A program made the translations under genes and the position numbers. The notes under the pieces were generated by a model. That model was not told the origin of the DNA, did no database searches, and worked only from the letters and a program-made list of their open reading frames with translations. DNA of 64,000 nucleotides from Clostridium sp. AM34-11AC (GTDB lineage Bacteria; Bacillota; Clostridia; Lachnospirales; Lachnospiraceae), in assembly GCF_003435375.1 (NCBI RefSeq), contig NZ_QWGL01000006.1, forward strand, positions 1,289 to 65,288, given 5' to 3'. Below, piece by piece: positions 39,479 through 48,992 of the stretch (positions within the stretch are counted from its first letter, which is position 1; each line of letters starts with the position of its first letter).

Positions 39479-40780
39479 TTAGATGGCAACAATGCCAAGA
39501 ATCACACCGAATACCAGCATGATAAGGCTGATAATGTAGTACGGCGGAATGCTGAATTTCATATGATCTTTCAGCTCTGTTCCGGTCAGACCGATCGCAA
39601 GGTAAGTTGCCGGTACTAACGGGCTTACCATTAACGCGAGGTTCTTACCGATCAGCATGGTCAGAGCAGTATTCAGGGAAGCCACGCCATAGGTCTCGCC
39701 TACCTGCATAACTAACGGCATGATGCCATAGAAGTATGCGTCTGTTCCAACGCAGAGACCAAGCGGAAGCGCAAGAATACCAAAGATGATGTGAACGTAC
39801 TTTCCGAGAGCCGCCGGAATGATCGCCATGATCGCATTTGCCATTGCTTCCAGCATACCGGTTCCGTCGAAGACACCTACCATAGCACCTGCGGCAAACA
39901 GGGTTGCGGAAATGATCAGGGCTGCCGGAGCGTGCTTCTTGATCAGCTTGTCCTGAGTCTTCTGGTTCGGGTAGTTGACAGCCAGAAGGATGCAGAGACC
40001 AAGCATGAAGATTACATAGGATTTACCGATACCTGTGGATAACAGGGCAATCACACCTACTGTAAGTAAGAAGTTGAAGATCAGGTAAGCGTTGGATTTT
40101 CTTAAATCAGCCGCCTCTTTCTTCGCTTTCTCATCAGACTCCACCTCTACGCCCTTTCCAGCGCCGGCACCATGCCTGATCGCAAACATGCCGAGAAGTA
40201 CAGCAAGAACGATGTTCATTATCAGGCCGACAACCTGAAGCGGGATCAGCATGTGCCATAACTCAGTGGCATCCATAGCGAGTACCGTAGCCGCTCTCGC
40301 TGTCGGACCGCCCCACGGAAGCAGGTTCATAACACCCATGCAGGCACCTGTCAGGCAGAGAAGGCTACGGGAGTCAATGTTCATCTTCTTATATACCGGG
40401 TACATCGCCGGAATCGTAATGAGAACGGTGACAGCCGTAGTACCGTCCAGATGAGCGATCGTTGCGATCAGCGCTGTAACTACAGTGACCGCGATCACAT
40501 TGTTTCCGGCTTTTTTTACCAGCCAGCCTACGATAACATCAAAGAGTCCGGTGTCTGCCAGAACACCAAAATAAATTACTGAAAAGATAAATAAGATACC
40601 ATTGCTTGTGGTGGTTTTAATTCCATCCGCAATGAAGTCCATGACCTCTACCGGGGAGAAGCCGAGGATCAGGGCTGCAATGACCGGAATCACCGCCAGT
40701 ACCACGATCGGAGACATTTTGCCCTTTAAGAGCAGTGCTACGATCGCGATGATCATCAGAAAACCAATAGCTGCTGTCAT
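39479..40780 (-). CDS. CitMHS-family (citrate/metal or H+) transporter
   Basis: A 433-residue membrane protein with about 11 hydrophobic helices. It has LDGTTAVTVLITIPAMYPVY and LLPWGGPTARAATVL, the paired motifs of the CitMHS branch of the ion transporter superfamily, and CVGTDAYFYGIMPLVMQVG in the second half. The start is ATG 40,780 (MTAAIGF), 8 bases after AAAGGAAG; the ATG two codons earlier is too close. Last gene of an operon with two peptidases; the true substrate may be an amino or carboxylic acid. Confidence 0.88.
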   Translation of the reverse strand: MTAAIGFLMIIAIVALLLKGKMSPIVVLAVIPVIAALILGFSPVEVMDFIADGIKTTTSNGILFIFSVIYFGVLADTGLFDVIVGWLVKKAGNNVIAVTVVTALIATIAHLDGTTAVTVLITIPAMYPVYKKMNIDSRSLLCLTGACMGVMNLLPWGGPTARAATVLAMDATELWHMLIPLQVVGLIMNIVLAVLLGMFAIRHGAGAGKGVEVESDEKAKKEAADLRKSNAYLIFNFLLTVGVIALLSTGIGKSYVIFMLGLCILLAVNYPNQKTQDKLIKKHAPAALIISATLFAAGAMVGVFDGTGMLEAMANAIMAIIPAALGKYVHIIFGILALPLGLCVGTDAYFYGIMPLVMQVGETYGVASLNTALTMLIGKNLALMVSPLVPATYLAIGLTGTELKDHMKFSIPPYYIISLIMLVFGVILGIVAI

Positions 40781-40876
40781 AATCATCTTCCTTTCTGGGT
40801 ATTTGTTAAATTCCTTACAGATTCATATTTTACAGACAGCAGTTTAATTGTTCATGACTGGAAAATGACAATTTTG

Positions 40877-42061
40877 TCATATTTTTGCGGTTTCTTCCTG
40901 TTTCCGCTTCCGAAACTCCTCTTTGATCTGTTTCAAAAGCTCTGGTCTTTCAATCATGTCGATGCATGTTCCCGCAAGGATCTCCGAACCGGACCGGATT
41001 GCTTCATGGGCCCGCTCCGTCTTTCCCGCATCGAGATATTCCTGCGAATGCGCCGCGGTACCCTCTGGCACAAACGCTGTGCGGATGCAGCATCCGGGCA
41101 CATCATACATAACATTTCCAAAGTCCGTGGAGCCCGTCTTTTCACGCGGTCCGGCGAGCTGTGGTGCCTCAAATTTTCTTGCATTTTCCATGATCAGGTC
41201 ATTCAGGGTCAGGCACGGGATCTTTGCCTGAAATGGATAGCTTCTCTCTGTCTCACAGGTCGTTCCCGTCATCAGGCACGCACCCTTTATGATGTCCTGA
41301 AATCTCGGAACAATGACCTTCTCTAAGTAATCCGTACTATAAGAGCGAAGTGTATACTCTGCCTTTGCCGTCCCGGGAACGATGTTCGATGGACCGCCGG
41401 CATCAAGGACCGTATAATGCATTCTGGAATCCTCAAGAACATGTTCCCTCATAAACTCGATCCCCTGAAAAGAAAGAAGCGCGGCATCAAAGGCGCTCTT
41501 CCCTTTGTGCGGGCTCATGGCGGCATGGGCCTCTACCCCATGAAAGGTAACATAAAAGCACTCAAGTGCCATACAGCGGACATCAACGCAGGTATTGGGA
41601 GCTGCATGCATCATGAGCGCAAGATCAATATCCTGAAAGCATCCTTTCTCCTTCATAATGATCTTTCCGCCGACTGTCTCCTCCGCCGGTGTCCCGTAGA
41701 TCACGATCTTATAGGGCTGATCCTTACAGAGATCCCGAAGTGCCAGGGCCGCTCCGATCACAGACGGTCCCTGCATGTGATGACCGCAGGCGTGACCGAT
41801 CCCTTTCAGCGCGTCGTACTCTGCGAGAAATCCAAAGGAAGGTCCTCCTTTTCCCTGTTCATAGACAGCACGGAAGGCGGTCGGAAGACCCGCGATCCCA
41901 CGCTCGATCTGAAATCCCTTTTTCTCCAGATAATCTGTAAGGATCGCGCTGGAGCGGACTTCCTCAAGTCCCGGCTCCGCCAGATCATAAATCCTGTCTG
42001 CCATTTTGGTAAGCTCTGCCATGTAAGGCGCAACGGCCTGTTTTATTGTCTCTTTCTTCAT
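40877..42061 (-). CDS. M20-family amidohydrolase (aminoacylase/AbgB-like)
   Basis: A 394-residue metal-dependent hydrolase. Key parts: GFLAEYDALKGIGHACGHHM (metal His and Asp), YGTPAEETVGGKIIMKEKG (catalytic Glu), MMHAAPNT, and FHGVEAHAAMSPHKGKSAFD (dimer/lid domain). TGSTDFGNVMYDVPG completes the metal site. It splits an N-acyl or peptide bond of a small substrate. It sits between an M28 peptidase and a transporter on one transcript. Confidence 0.92.
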   Translation of the reverse strand: MKKETIKQAVAPYMAELTKMADRIYDLAEPGLEEVRSSAILTDYLEKKGFQIERGIAGLPTAFRAVYEQGKGGPSFGFLAEYDALKGIGHACGHHMQGPSVIGAALALRDLCKDQPYKIVIYGTPAEETVGGKIIMKEKGCFQDIDLALMMHAAPNTCVDVRCMALECFYVTFHGVEAHAAMSPHKGKSAFDAALLSFQGIEFMREHVLEDSRMHYTVLDAGGPSNIVPGTAKAEYTLRSYSTDYLEKVIVPRFQDIIKGACLMTGTTCETERSYPFQAKIPCLTLNDLIMENARKFEAPQLAGPREKTGSTDFGNVMYDVPGCCIRTAFVPEGTAAHSQEYLDAGKTERAHEAIRSGSEILAGTCIDMIERPELLKQIKEEFRKRKQEETAKI

Positions 42062-42108
42062 ATCTCCATTCTCCTGTCACAATTTCGCGAAGACCCAAAG
42101 CGATCCGA

Positions 42109-43806
42109 TCAATTCCTGAATTCCAGATCGATCTGCCGCAGCAACTTTCTAAGCTCCGTCACCATCCGGTTTCTCTGTCTCACGAAAGTCGTCTGATAGA
42201 ACAGGTTCCAATCCGCAGGACTATTTTCCGGAAGCGCCTTCGCAGAAGCTTTAAGGAGCTGCAGCGGACCATATGCAAAAGAAGTATCCTGTTCATACTC
42301 GGAGCCTGTGGAGTGCATAAGACGGCTGAAAACTCCTCCGACGAGACGGCAAAGGCGGTTATGTTCTTCGGTCTTCTCCGTTCCCCATATATGTTCGAGC
42401 GTTTCACAACGATCCAGAACCTCTTTTAGAAGTGTTTCGATCTCATCCGCCGCCTGTTCATGCTCCTCTGAATTTTTTAACGTCTCAAAGTATGGGAGCC
42501 AGGTTTTTGCATAGCCGCGATAATCGGCAGGAAGCTTCTCCTTCGAGAGGAGTTCATACAGCAGAATGCCCACGACTCTCCCATCCCGCAAAAGCCCGTC
42601 AAGATCGATCTTATCAAAGGTATCGTCGATCGTATGCCACCAGTACACGCCGGGACCCGGAGCATCCGAGTGTTTTCGTTCTTTTTTCGCCTCATAACGG
42701 GGATTGATGTGATATGGGATCTCTGCGCCCCAGAGCGACTGGTCCGCTCCCCGCCCGATACGCCCAAACATCATTTCCGCCGCCGGATCTACCTTCCGCA
42801 CCTGCTCTTTCAGCCATTCTTCGCCCTCAAGCCCCGCTGTCCGGATCGCAAGCGTATGGTCTGTTCCTTTTGATCCCAGAAGATCAAGATTCAGGTGAGC
42901 GATGCAGTGCTCCTCAAGCTCATCCCAGTGGTGATCACAATACCAGGTGGATCCCATATAGCGCCCGTTGGAATGTCCCGGCCACCAGGCGATCCGCAGG
43001 GAATAAAACAGCTCATCCTGATGTTCTTTCATAAAACGGGCAAGCTCCAGAGCCAGCGCATTGGCCGTGCAGTTGTCAAAAGCGCCACGGTACCAGGTAT
43101 CATAGTGACCGGAGAGCAGGACAAAATCCCTGCTCTTTCCCGGGATCTCGGCGATCGGCAGCGCGACGTTTTTTACGCATGTGTCCACCTCGCTGGAAAG
43201 CTGCGCAAAAAGCTGTTTTCCTTCTGCCTCATATGTTTTCAGCTTCCGGATCAGTTTCTCCCCGCAGGGCTTTGAGACGGCGACCACCGGCATCCGTAAC
43301 TGGAACAGAGATGAGTCCATATCCGGAGTTCCCCAGACAGGACTTACCGTGTCCTCATGGACCGCATCCTCGTCGGAGGTCCAGATCTGGATCCACCCGG
43401 CCGCTCCATGCTGCTCCAGCAATTTTGCGTAACGCTCATCAAATCCGTACCCGAGGACAAGCTTTCCGGCAACCGTTTCCATAAACTGTTTCTGTTCTGA
43501 AAGGGAGACTTCCGTTTTTGTTCCGGGATCGTAGATCAGTGGGATCTCGATCCTCCCTTTTGTGCTCTCCGAGAAAGACCTTGGACGGCATGGGAACTCC
43601 TCACCATCTGCGATAAGGACACTGCTCACCGGATTGCTCAGATAAGCTGGAAAATCCTCCTCATGGCAGGCGATCCCGGATTTCTCCAATACCTCAAGAA
43701 TATACTCGACCGCGCGATACGCCTCGGGTTCACCGGAAAGCTTGTCGAACGAACAAAGGTACTCCAGATGTTCTCTTAAACGCTCCTTCACTTCAAAATC
43801 CTGCAT
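42109..43806 (-). CDS. M28-family zinc aminopeptidase-like protein with PA-type insert
   Basis: A 565-residue protein. After an N-terminal cap and a PA-like segment (residues 55-215), the M28 core has VLLSGHYDTWYRGAFDNCTA (His, Asp), ALELARFM, RIAWWPGHSNGRYMGSTWY (where the usual Glu-Glu is replaced by GHSNGR), HLNLDLLGSKGTD (Asp) and VYWWHTIDDTFDKID (His). The missing acid pair in the middle motif is unusual. No signal peptide, so cytoplasmic. Confidence 0.88.
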   Translation of the reverse strand: MQDFEVKERLREHLEYLCSFDKLSGEPEAYRAVEYILEVLEKSGIACHEEDFPAYLSNPVSSVLIADGEEFPCRPRSFSESTKGRIEIPLIYDPGTKTEVSLSEQKQFMETVAGKLVLGYGFDERYAKLLEQHGAAGWIQIWTSDEDAVHEDTVSPVWGTPDMDSSLFQLRMPVVAVSKPCGEKLIRKLKTYEAEGKQLFAQLSSEVDTCVKNVALPIAEIPGKSRDFVLLSGHYDTWYRGAFDNCTANALALELARFMKEHQDELFYSLRIAWWPGHSNGRYMGSTWYCDHHWDELEEHCIAHLNLDLLGSKGTDHTLAIRTAGLEGEEWLKEQVRKVDPAAEMMFGRIGRGADQSLWGAEIPYHINPRYEAKKERKHSDAPGPGVYWWHTIDDTFDKIDLDGLLRDGRVVGILLYELLSKEKLPADYRGYAKTWLPYFETLKNSEEHEQAADEIETLLKEVLDRCETLEHIWGTEKTEEHNRLCRLVGGVFSRLMHSTGSEYEQDTSFAYGPLQLLKASAKALPENSPADWNLFYQTTFVRQRNRMVTELRKLLRQIDLEFRN

Positions 43807-43824
43807 CTTCTCTTTTCCTCCGTC

Positions 43825-45219
43825 TTAATAGCCGATCATGAGTGCCCCAAGCATGAACAGACATCCGAAGAATGTCCAGATCAGGAATAACGGCATCATG
43901 AATTTTAACCATTTTACATACGGGATCTTCGAAACGACGAGATACCCCATCAGCGCGGAGGATGTCGGAAGAACAGAGTTTGAAAATCCGTCTCCCAGCT
44001 GGAACGCAAGGACGGCTGTCTGTCTCGTGATACCGATCAGATCCGCAACCGGTACCATAAGCGGCATGGTAACCGCGGCCTGTCCGGTACCGGAGGTGAT
44101 CACACAGTTGACAAGTGACTGTGCAAGGAACATTCCGATGGCTTTTAAGGACTGCGGAAGAATGTTTACGATACTTGCGATCGCATGGACAATGGTGTCA
44201 AGGATCATCGCGTCAGATAATGCAAGCTCAACACCGCGGGCAATACCGACGATCAGAGCTCCCACAACGATTCCCTTCGCTCCGTTTCCGAACGTAGCGG
44301 CGATCTTGTTTGGGCTATAGCGGTTCACGATACCGCAGAGCACACCCATCGCGATGAAGATCGCAGACATCTCCTCAAAATACCAGCCGAGCTTACTGAG
44401 TCCATAGATCAGGACCGCAAAGCCGGCTACGATCACTGCCAGAGTCAGACCATGGGTCAGGTTCAGCACTTCTTCTGTATCATCGAAAGTAAATTCCTGG
44501 TCCTCAGGCTCTCCGTAAATGATACTCTTTGTCGGGTCCGCTTTCACGCGCTTTGCGTACCAGGTAATGTAGACCGTATCGATCACCAGAAGAACTCCGA
44601 GAATAAAAATGCGGTATCCCATACCGGAAAACATCGGGATCTCCGCAATATCCTGAGCAACACCGACATTGAAGGGATTCAGGATTCCGGCTGTAAATCC
44701 GGATGCGGCGCCCATAGCGATCATTGCGGTACCTGTCACTTTGTCAAGTCCCAGAGATGCCGCAAGGGCAATTCCGATCGGCACAAAGATCATGACCTCG
44801 GCAGACATTCCCATCGTTGTTCCAAAAACAGAAAATAACAGCAGAAATGCAGGGATCACAAAATACTCGCGGCCGCGGAAGGCTTTCGCCATCTTCTTAC
44901 AGAGAACTGTGAGGATCCCTGTGGATGTGATGATCTCAAAGGAGCCGCCGATAATAAGGATAAACGTAACTGTGCTTGCCGCCTTTACGATTGCCCTGTA
45001 GATCAGTGCCGGAACGGTTAAAAAGCTTACCGGATGAGATTCGACATAATGGAAGCTCCCCGCTTCCACGAGGGTTCTGTTTGTCGCCTCATCCGTATAC
45101 CGGGTATACTCTCCGGCAGGCACAACATAAGTGGCTGCGACTGCCAGAAGGATCAGCACTACAAGGATCACAAATGTGTGCGGCGCCTGAAAAGGCTTTT
45201 TTTCTTTTAATGGTTTCAT
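43825..45219 (-). CDS. yfcC: YfcC-family membrane carrier
   Basis: A 464-residue transporter with 11-12 hydrophobic helices. YVVPAGEYTRY after helix 1 and GGSFEIITSTG, then NPFNVGVAQDIAEIPMFSGM and VITSGTGQAAVTMPLMVPVA, GFSNSVLPTSSALMGYL match the YfcC/DcuC-type carriers for C4-dicarboxylates, short-chain acids or basic amino acids. First gene of the operon; its promoter overlaps a LysR-type operator. Confidence 0.92.
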   Translation of the reverse strand: MKPLKEKKPFQAPHTFVILVVLILLAVAATYVVPAGEYTRYTDEATNRTLVEAGSFHYVESHPVSFLTVPALIYRAIVKAASTVTFILIIGGSFEIITSTGILTVLCKKMAKAFRGREYFVIPAFLLLFSVFGTTMGMSAEVMIFVPIGIALAASLGLDKVTGTAMIAMGAASGFTAGILNPFNVGVAQDIAEIPMFSGMGYRIFILGVLLVIDTVYITWYAKRVKADPTKSIIYGEPEDQEFTFDDTEEVLNLTHGLTLAVIVAGFAVLIYGLSKLGWYFEEMSAIFIAMGVLCGIVNRYSPNKIAATFGNGAKGIVVGALIVGIARGVELALSDAMILDTIVHAIASIVNILPQSLKAIGMFLAQSLVNCVITSGTGQAAVTMPLMVPVADLIGITRQTAVLAFQLGDGFSNSVLPTSSALMGYLVVSKIPYVKWLKFMMPLFLIWTFFGCLFMLGALMIGY

Positions 45220-45255
45220 ACTTCCAATCCTTCCTTGATTTGTTTTCTTTCTTAG

Positions 45256-45291
45256 ACTATAATCAAGATATAAAATTAAATCAAGTTTAAT
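45256..45291 (-). promoter_or_regulatory. yfcC operon promoter with overlapping LysR-type operator
   Basis: Minus strand TTGATT (45,284-45,279), 17-bp spacer, TATAGT (45,261-45,256). The -35 lies inside the perfect palindrome ATTAAA-TCAAG-TTTAAT (45,275-45,291), which contains the T-N11-A pattern bound by LysR proteins. The divergent LysR gene begins at 45,379. Confidence 0.7.
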
Positions 45292-45378
45292 ATTTTTATT
45301 GTTTTATTTAATATTGTTTATTTTTATGCGAAATTGCAAATATTTATTCAGGGAAAGGACCAGCGAAAGGCCATGGAT

Positions 45379-46284
45379 ATGCGGGAACAGCTCTATATGC
45401 TTGAAATTGAAAAACACAGGGGAATTAAGGATGCGGCTCAGGCCCTGCACATCTCTCCGCCTGCACTCAGCATATTTTTAGGAAATCTTGAAGAACGCAC
45501 CGGGACAAAATTTTTTGACCGGATCGGGAAACAGTTTGTCCCAACCGAGGCCGGAAAGATTTATTTGGAACATGCAAAAGAAATGATAAAAATAGAAGCC
45601 CATTATGAAAATGAGCTTCAAAAATACATGGGTGGCTCTTCGGGAACGATCCGTTTCGGAATCCATCCCAGAAGAACACTTTACCTTCTTGCGAAGGCGC
45701 TGCCTGTTTTTTCCGCCCGCTATCCGGACGTGAAGCTGATCCCATGCGAGGAATCTACTGAGCAGATGATCCGGCATCTGCTTGCCGGAGAGCTTGATTT
45801 TGCCATCGTAAACGAATCCTCCAGCCATCCGCTGCTGGAATACCGTCCTCTCTATGAGGACTATATGGTCGCTGTTGTCTCCGCCGGGCACCCACTGTGC
45901 ACCGGCGCGGCAAAGAAAAGCCGGAAAGATCCATGTCCGAGGATCGATCTCAAACAATTTAACGGGGAACGTTTTATCCTGCAAAAGCCGGAGCAGTCCT
46001 CCAGACACTACACAGACCTTGCCATTGCTTATGATCACGCCGAACCGGGACAGGTCTTTCTCCTTGAAAATCTTGAATCTGCCTGTCAGCTCGCAGCAGA
46101 AGGCTATGGCATCGCTTTCAACTTCTACCAGTACATGAAAAATTTCCACTATCCAAAGCCTGTCCGCTGCTTCCGGATCGGTAATCCAGATGACACCACC
46201 AGCTACTCCATCGTTACGCTGAAAGGGAAACAGACACTTCCGGCGATGAAGGAGCTGATCCGGCTGCTGCGGGAGTCCGCGTAA
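45379..46284 (+). CDS. LysR-family transcription regulator
   Basis: A protein of about 301 residues. The winged HTH reads YMLEIEKHRGIKDAAQALHI, then SPPALSIFLGNLEERTGTKF and PTEAGKIYLEHAK. The effector domain has IRFGIHPRRTLYLLAKALPV and LLAGELDFAIVNE. GAAAGG at 45,365-45,370 favours ATG 45,379; ATG 45,373 is the alternative. Divergent from the yfcC-M28-M20-CitMHS operon, which it most likely controls in response to a peptide or amino acid. Confidence 0.92.
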   Translation: MREQLYMLEIEKHRGIKDAAQALHISPPALSIFLGNLEERTGTKFFDRIGKQFVPTEAGKIYLEHAKEMIKIEAHYENELQKYMGGSSGTIRFGIHPRRTLYLLAKALPVFSARYPDVKLIPCEESTEQMIRHLLAGELDFAIVNESSSHPLLEYRPLYEDYMVAVVSAGHPLCTGAAKKSRKDPCPRIDLKQFNGERFILQKPEQSSRHYTDLAIAYDHAEPGQVFLLENLESACQLAAEGYGIAFNFYQYMKNFHYPKPVRCFRIGNPDDTTSYSIVTLKGKQTLPAMKELIRLLRESA

Positions 46285-46311
46285 GGGCTACTGATTGTTC
46301 ATAAGCATAAA

Positions 46312-46381
46312 GAGTGGATAGTGCCCCGTTCTACTACGGCAGGCAAAATGCCCAACACATAGCGGCTGCATCTATCCACTC
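46312..46381. repeat. Structured inverted-repeat element (70 bp)
   Basis: GAGTGGATAG and CTATCCACTC close a 50-base interior that can form three short hairpins (CCGT/ACGG, GGCA/TGCC, GC/GC). On the minus strand TATAAT lies just upstream. It could be a structured small RNA or a folded repeat; no matching class is recognised. The remainder of the gap to 46,598 shows no gene. Confidence 0.45.
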
Positions 46382-46598
46382 ATATTATAAGTATACGCAA
46401 AATAGCGGAGAATTGCAATGGGGGTATGGATTTTTTGATTCACGTGAAAATTTCAAAAGTAAATTCCGTTTACTATCATTCGCACATTCGTGTCTTTTTG
46501 TGTACCAGGGAATTTTTCGGCATTTCCCGATATACAAAACAGGCAGCCGACCCATCCCTGAATCAACTGCCTATTCCCATTCATCAAATATACAATTT

Positions 46599-47348
46599 TT
46601 AAATTTTCTTCTTCTCTTCCTTCTCCAAAATCTTCGCCTCTTCCATCATCTCTTCTGCCTCTTCCTCTGTCTCCTCCGGAGTCTCATCTTCTATCGGAAG
46701 TTCACCGATGCTGATAAAGATCCGCGCGACAGCAAGGGGAATAAAGCCTACGCAGGCACCGAGTGCGTTGCCGAAGGCAGCTACACCGGTGACACCGAGG
46801 AGGGCACCGAGAAAGAACATAAGTACCGTGTTGCTGTAGAGCACGGCTTTTCTCTTAAATTCTTTATCTTTTGTCAACGCATACTGCGTCCAGCCGAGGA
46901 CGGATTGTTTGAAGTTGTTTGTGATGAAAACCGTCGCGCTGTTGAAACCATCTGCGCCGGAATATACCCCCCACTGGAATGCTGAGCAAAAAAAGATCGG
47001 GTAAACACCCGCAATCGGCGAGAACCAATCCGGCAGCAGGGCCGTAAGTCCGAGACCGGCCGCATCCACCCAGATCGCCAGCTTCCGCATATGTAAGTTT
47101 GTATAGTTTGTCAGCATATAGGAGGCGATCACACCGCAGGCGAAGATCACCATCGCCAGCAGACGGAGTCCCAATTCCTCCCATTCCATAAATCGGACGT
47201 TCGAAGCCATCTCCATCAGGTTTCCTGTCTGTGCAGAGCCGAAGACTCCGGCATGGGAAAGGATTGCATAACCGCCGAGGAAACCGCCCACAAAGGAAAT
47301 ATTCCAATGCAGGATCGCGTCCAGACGTCTTTGAATCGTTTTTATCAT
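46599..47348 (-). CDS. YoaK-family (DUF1275) membrane protein
   Basis: A 249-residue protein from ATG 47,348 (MIKTIQRRLDAILHW), which follows AAAGGCGG. Six hydrophobic helices. SFVGGFLGGYAILSHAGVFG and SAQTGNLMEMA are the DUF1275 signature, and QWGVYSGADGFNSATVFITN is the second conserved part. The C-terminal 30 residues are almost all Glu, Lys and hydrophobic (EEAEEMMEEAKILEKEEKKK). Function unknown. Confidence 0.9.
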   Translation of the reverse strand: MIKTIQRRLDAILHWNISFVGGFLGGYAILSHAGVFGSAQTGNLMEMASNVRFMEWEELGLRLLAMVIFACGVIASYMLTNYTNLHMRKLAIWVDAAGLGLTALLPDWFSPIAGVYPIFFCSAFQWGVYSGADGFNSATVFITNNFKQSVLGWTQYALTKDKEFKRKAVLYSNTVLMFFLGALLGVTGVAAFGNALGACVGFIPLAVARIFISIGELPIEDETPEETEEEAEEMMEEAKILEKEEKKKI

Positions 47349-47516
47349 AATCTGTACCGCCTTTCTGCGCATGATTATATCGTGACTTCGTCACTCACTA
47401 ATTTCGCCGTTCGCCATAACCGTGCAAGCACGCTTCTGACTCACTTTCGCTCATTATATCATGAATAATCTGCCCCTTCAACATAAAGCCATGTTCTAAA
47501 TTACATTCATACATCC

Positions 47517-47554
47517 AAAAAGAAAAGCGGGAAGCGACATCCAGCGCCTCCCGC
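47517..47554 (-). terminator. Terminator of pepT
   Basis: GCGGGAGGCG and CGCTTCCCGC (one mismatch) around CTGGATGT (47,527-47,554), followed on the minus strand by TTTTCTTTTT. Confidence 0.85.
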
Positions 47555-47586
47555 ATTTTCTAAACAGCCATATCCTGATCCGGATT

Positions 47587-48828
47587 TTATGCCTGCTTCT
47601 CAACCTTCGTAAACTTTTCTGCGATCTTAAGAAGCAGCTCCACTGTCTTCTCCATGGACTGAATGCAGATGAACTCATACTTTCCATGATAGTTATGTCC
47701 GCCGGTACAGAGGTTCGGACATGGAAGTCCCATGTAGGAAAGTCTGGATCCGTCAGTACCGCCACGGACCGGATTTACGACCGGTGTCTCGACGCCGAGC
47801 TCCTTAAATGCCTCCGCCGCGATATCCATCAAATACATATGCGGGCGGATCTTCTCTGCCATGTTGTAGTAGGTGTCTGCGATCTCCACCTGAACAGTTC
47901 CCTCACCGTACTTCTCGTTTAAGAACGCACCGATCTTCTTTCCGAGTGCTTTCCGTTCCTCAAACCGCGCCATATCATGGTCACGGACAATATAGTGAAG
48001 AGTCGTGTTCTCGACATTTCCGCCGATGTTGTTCAGATGGAAGAATCCCTCATATTTTTCCGTATACTGCGGCTTTTCGTTCTCCGGCAGCATTGACTGG
48101 AATTCCAGACCGATCAGGATCGAGTTTTTCATCTTGTTCTTCGCGCTGCCCGGATGAATGTTGCTTCCATGGATCGTGACTTTCATGGATGCCGCGTTGA
48201 AGGTCTCATACTCCATCTCGCCCCAGGCGCCGCCGTCAACGGTGTAAGCCACATCTGCGCCCCAGCCGGGAACATCAAAGAAGTCAACACCGTGTCCGAC
48301 TTCCTCGTCCGGTGTGAAAGCGATCTTGATGGTTCCGTGCGGGATCTCCGGATGTGTCAGAAGTGTCTCTGCCATGGTCATGATCTCGGCAATTCCCGCC
48401 TTGTCATCTGCACCTAACAGTGTCGTTCCGTCGGTGGTGATCAGATCCTGTCCCACATAGTTTTTTAAGAATGGGAACATCTTTGTTGTCATCTTCACTC
48501 CGAGCGCCTTATTTAAAGTGATATCCTTTCCGTCGTAGTGTTTGACGAGCTGCGGGCGGACATTCTCATCCGGACAATCCGGTGAAGTGTCCATATGCGC
48601 GAGGAAGCCGACGGTCTGGCAGTTATAATCCCCGTTTGCCGGAATCGTTCCGTACACGTAGCCGTGCTCACTCATGGAGACGTCCTTCACCCCGATATTC
48701 TTTAACTGTTCGGACAGAAGCTTCGCCAGCGCGAACTGTTTTTCCGTACTCGGAACTGTCCCCGCATCCTCTGCGGACTGCGTATCGAATGCTACATACT
48801 TGAGGAAATAATCAACTACTTTTGACAT
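47587..48828 (-). CDS. pepT: Peptidase T (tripeptide aminopeptidase)
   Basis: A 413-residue M20B enzyme that removes the N-terminal residue of tripeptides in the cytoplasm. Metal-site motifs: [12 protein letters not shown] (His, Asp), [17 protein letters not shown] (bridging Asp), [12 protein letters not shown] (catalytic Glu-Glu), [12 protein letters not shown] (Asp) and [13 protein letters not shown] (His). Length matches the family. Single-gene unit with its own terminator. Confidence 0.96.
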   Translation of the reverse strand: MSKVVDYFLKYVAFDTQSAEDAGTVPSTEKQFALAKLLSEQLKNIGVKDVSMSEHGYVYGTIPANGDYNCQTVGFLAHMDTSPDCPDENVRPQLVKHYDGKDITLNKALGVKMTTKMFPFLKNYVGQDLITTDGTTLLGADDKAGIAEIMTMAETLLTHPEIPHGTIKIAFTPDEEVGHGVDFFDVPGWGADVAYTVDGGAWGEMEYETFNAASMKVTIHGSNIHPGSAKNKMKNSILIGLEFQSMLPENEKPQYTEKYEGFFHLNNIGGNVENTTLHYIVRDHDMARFEERKALGKKIGAFLNEKYGEGTVQVEIADTYYNMAEKIRPHMYLMDIAAEAFKELGVETPVVNPVRGGTDGSRLSYMGLPCPNLCTGGHNYHGKYEFICIQSMEKTVELLLKIAEKFTKVEKQA

Positions 48829-48992
48829 AACCCTTCTCCTTTACCGTATCATTATTTATCAGACATCCACGATCTTTTTTACTGACCGCGGTTATGTCCC
48901 GCAGCAGCCTGCTTCGTCCGGATCGTTCCGGATCCACAGCATCACTGCTTCACAGGAATTTTCCGCTGTTGCGGTTTTATCCTGGCCGTTCC

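Noticed and set aside
46314..46985. A 223-codon plus ORF
   Set aside because: It runs through the structured repeat and then antisense to the DUF1275 gene; composition is Leu/Phe/Cys-rich without pattern.
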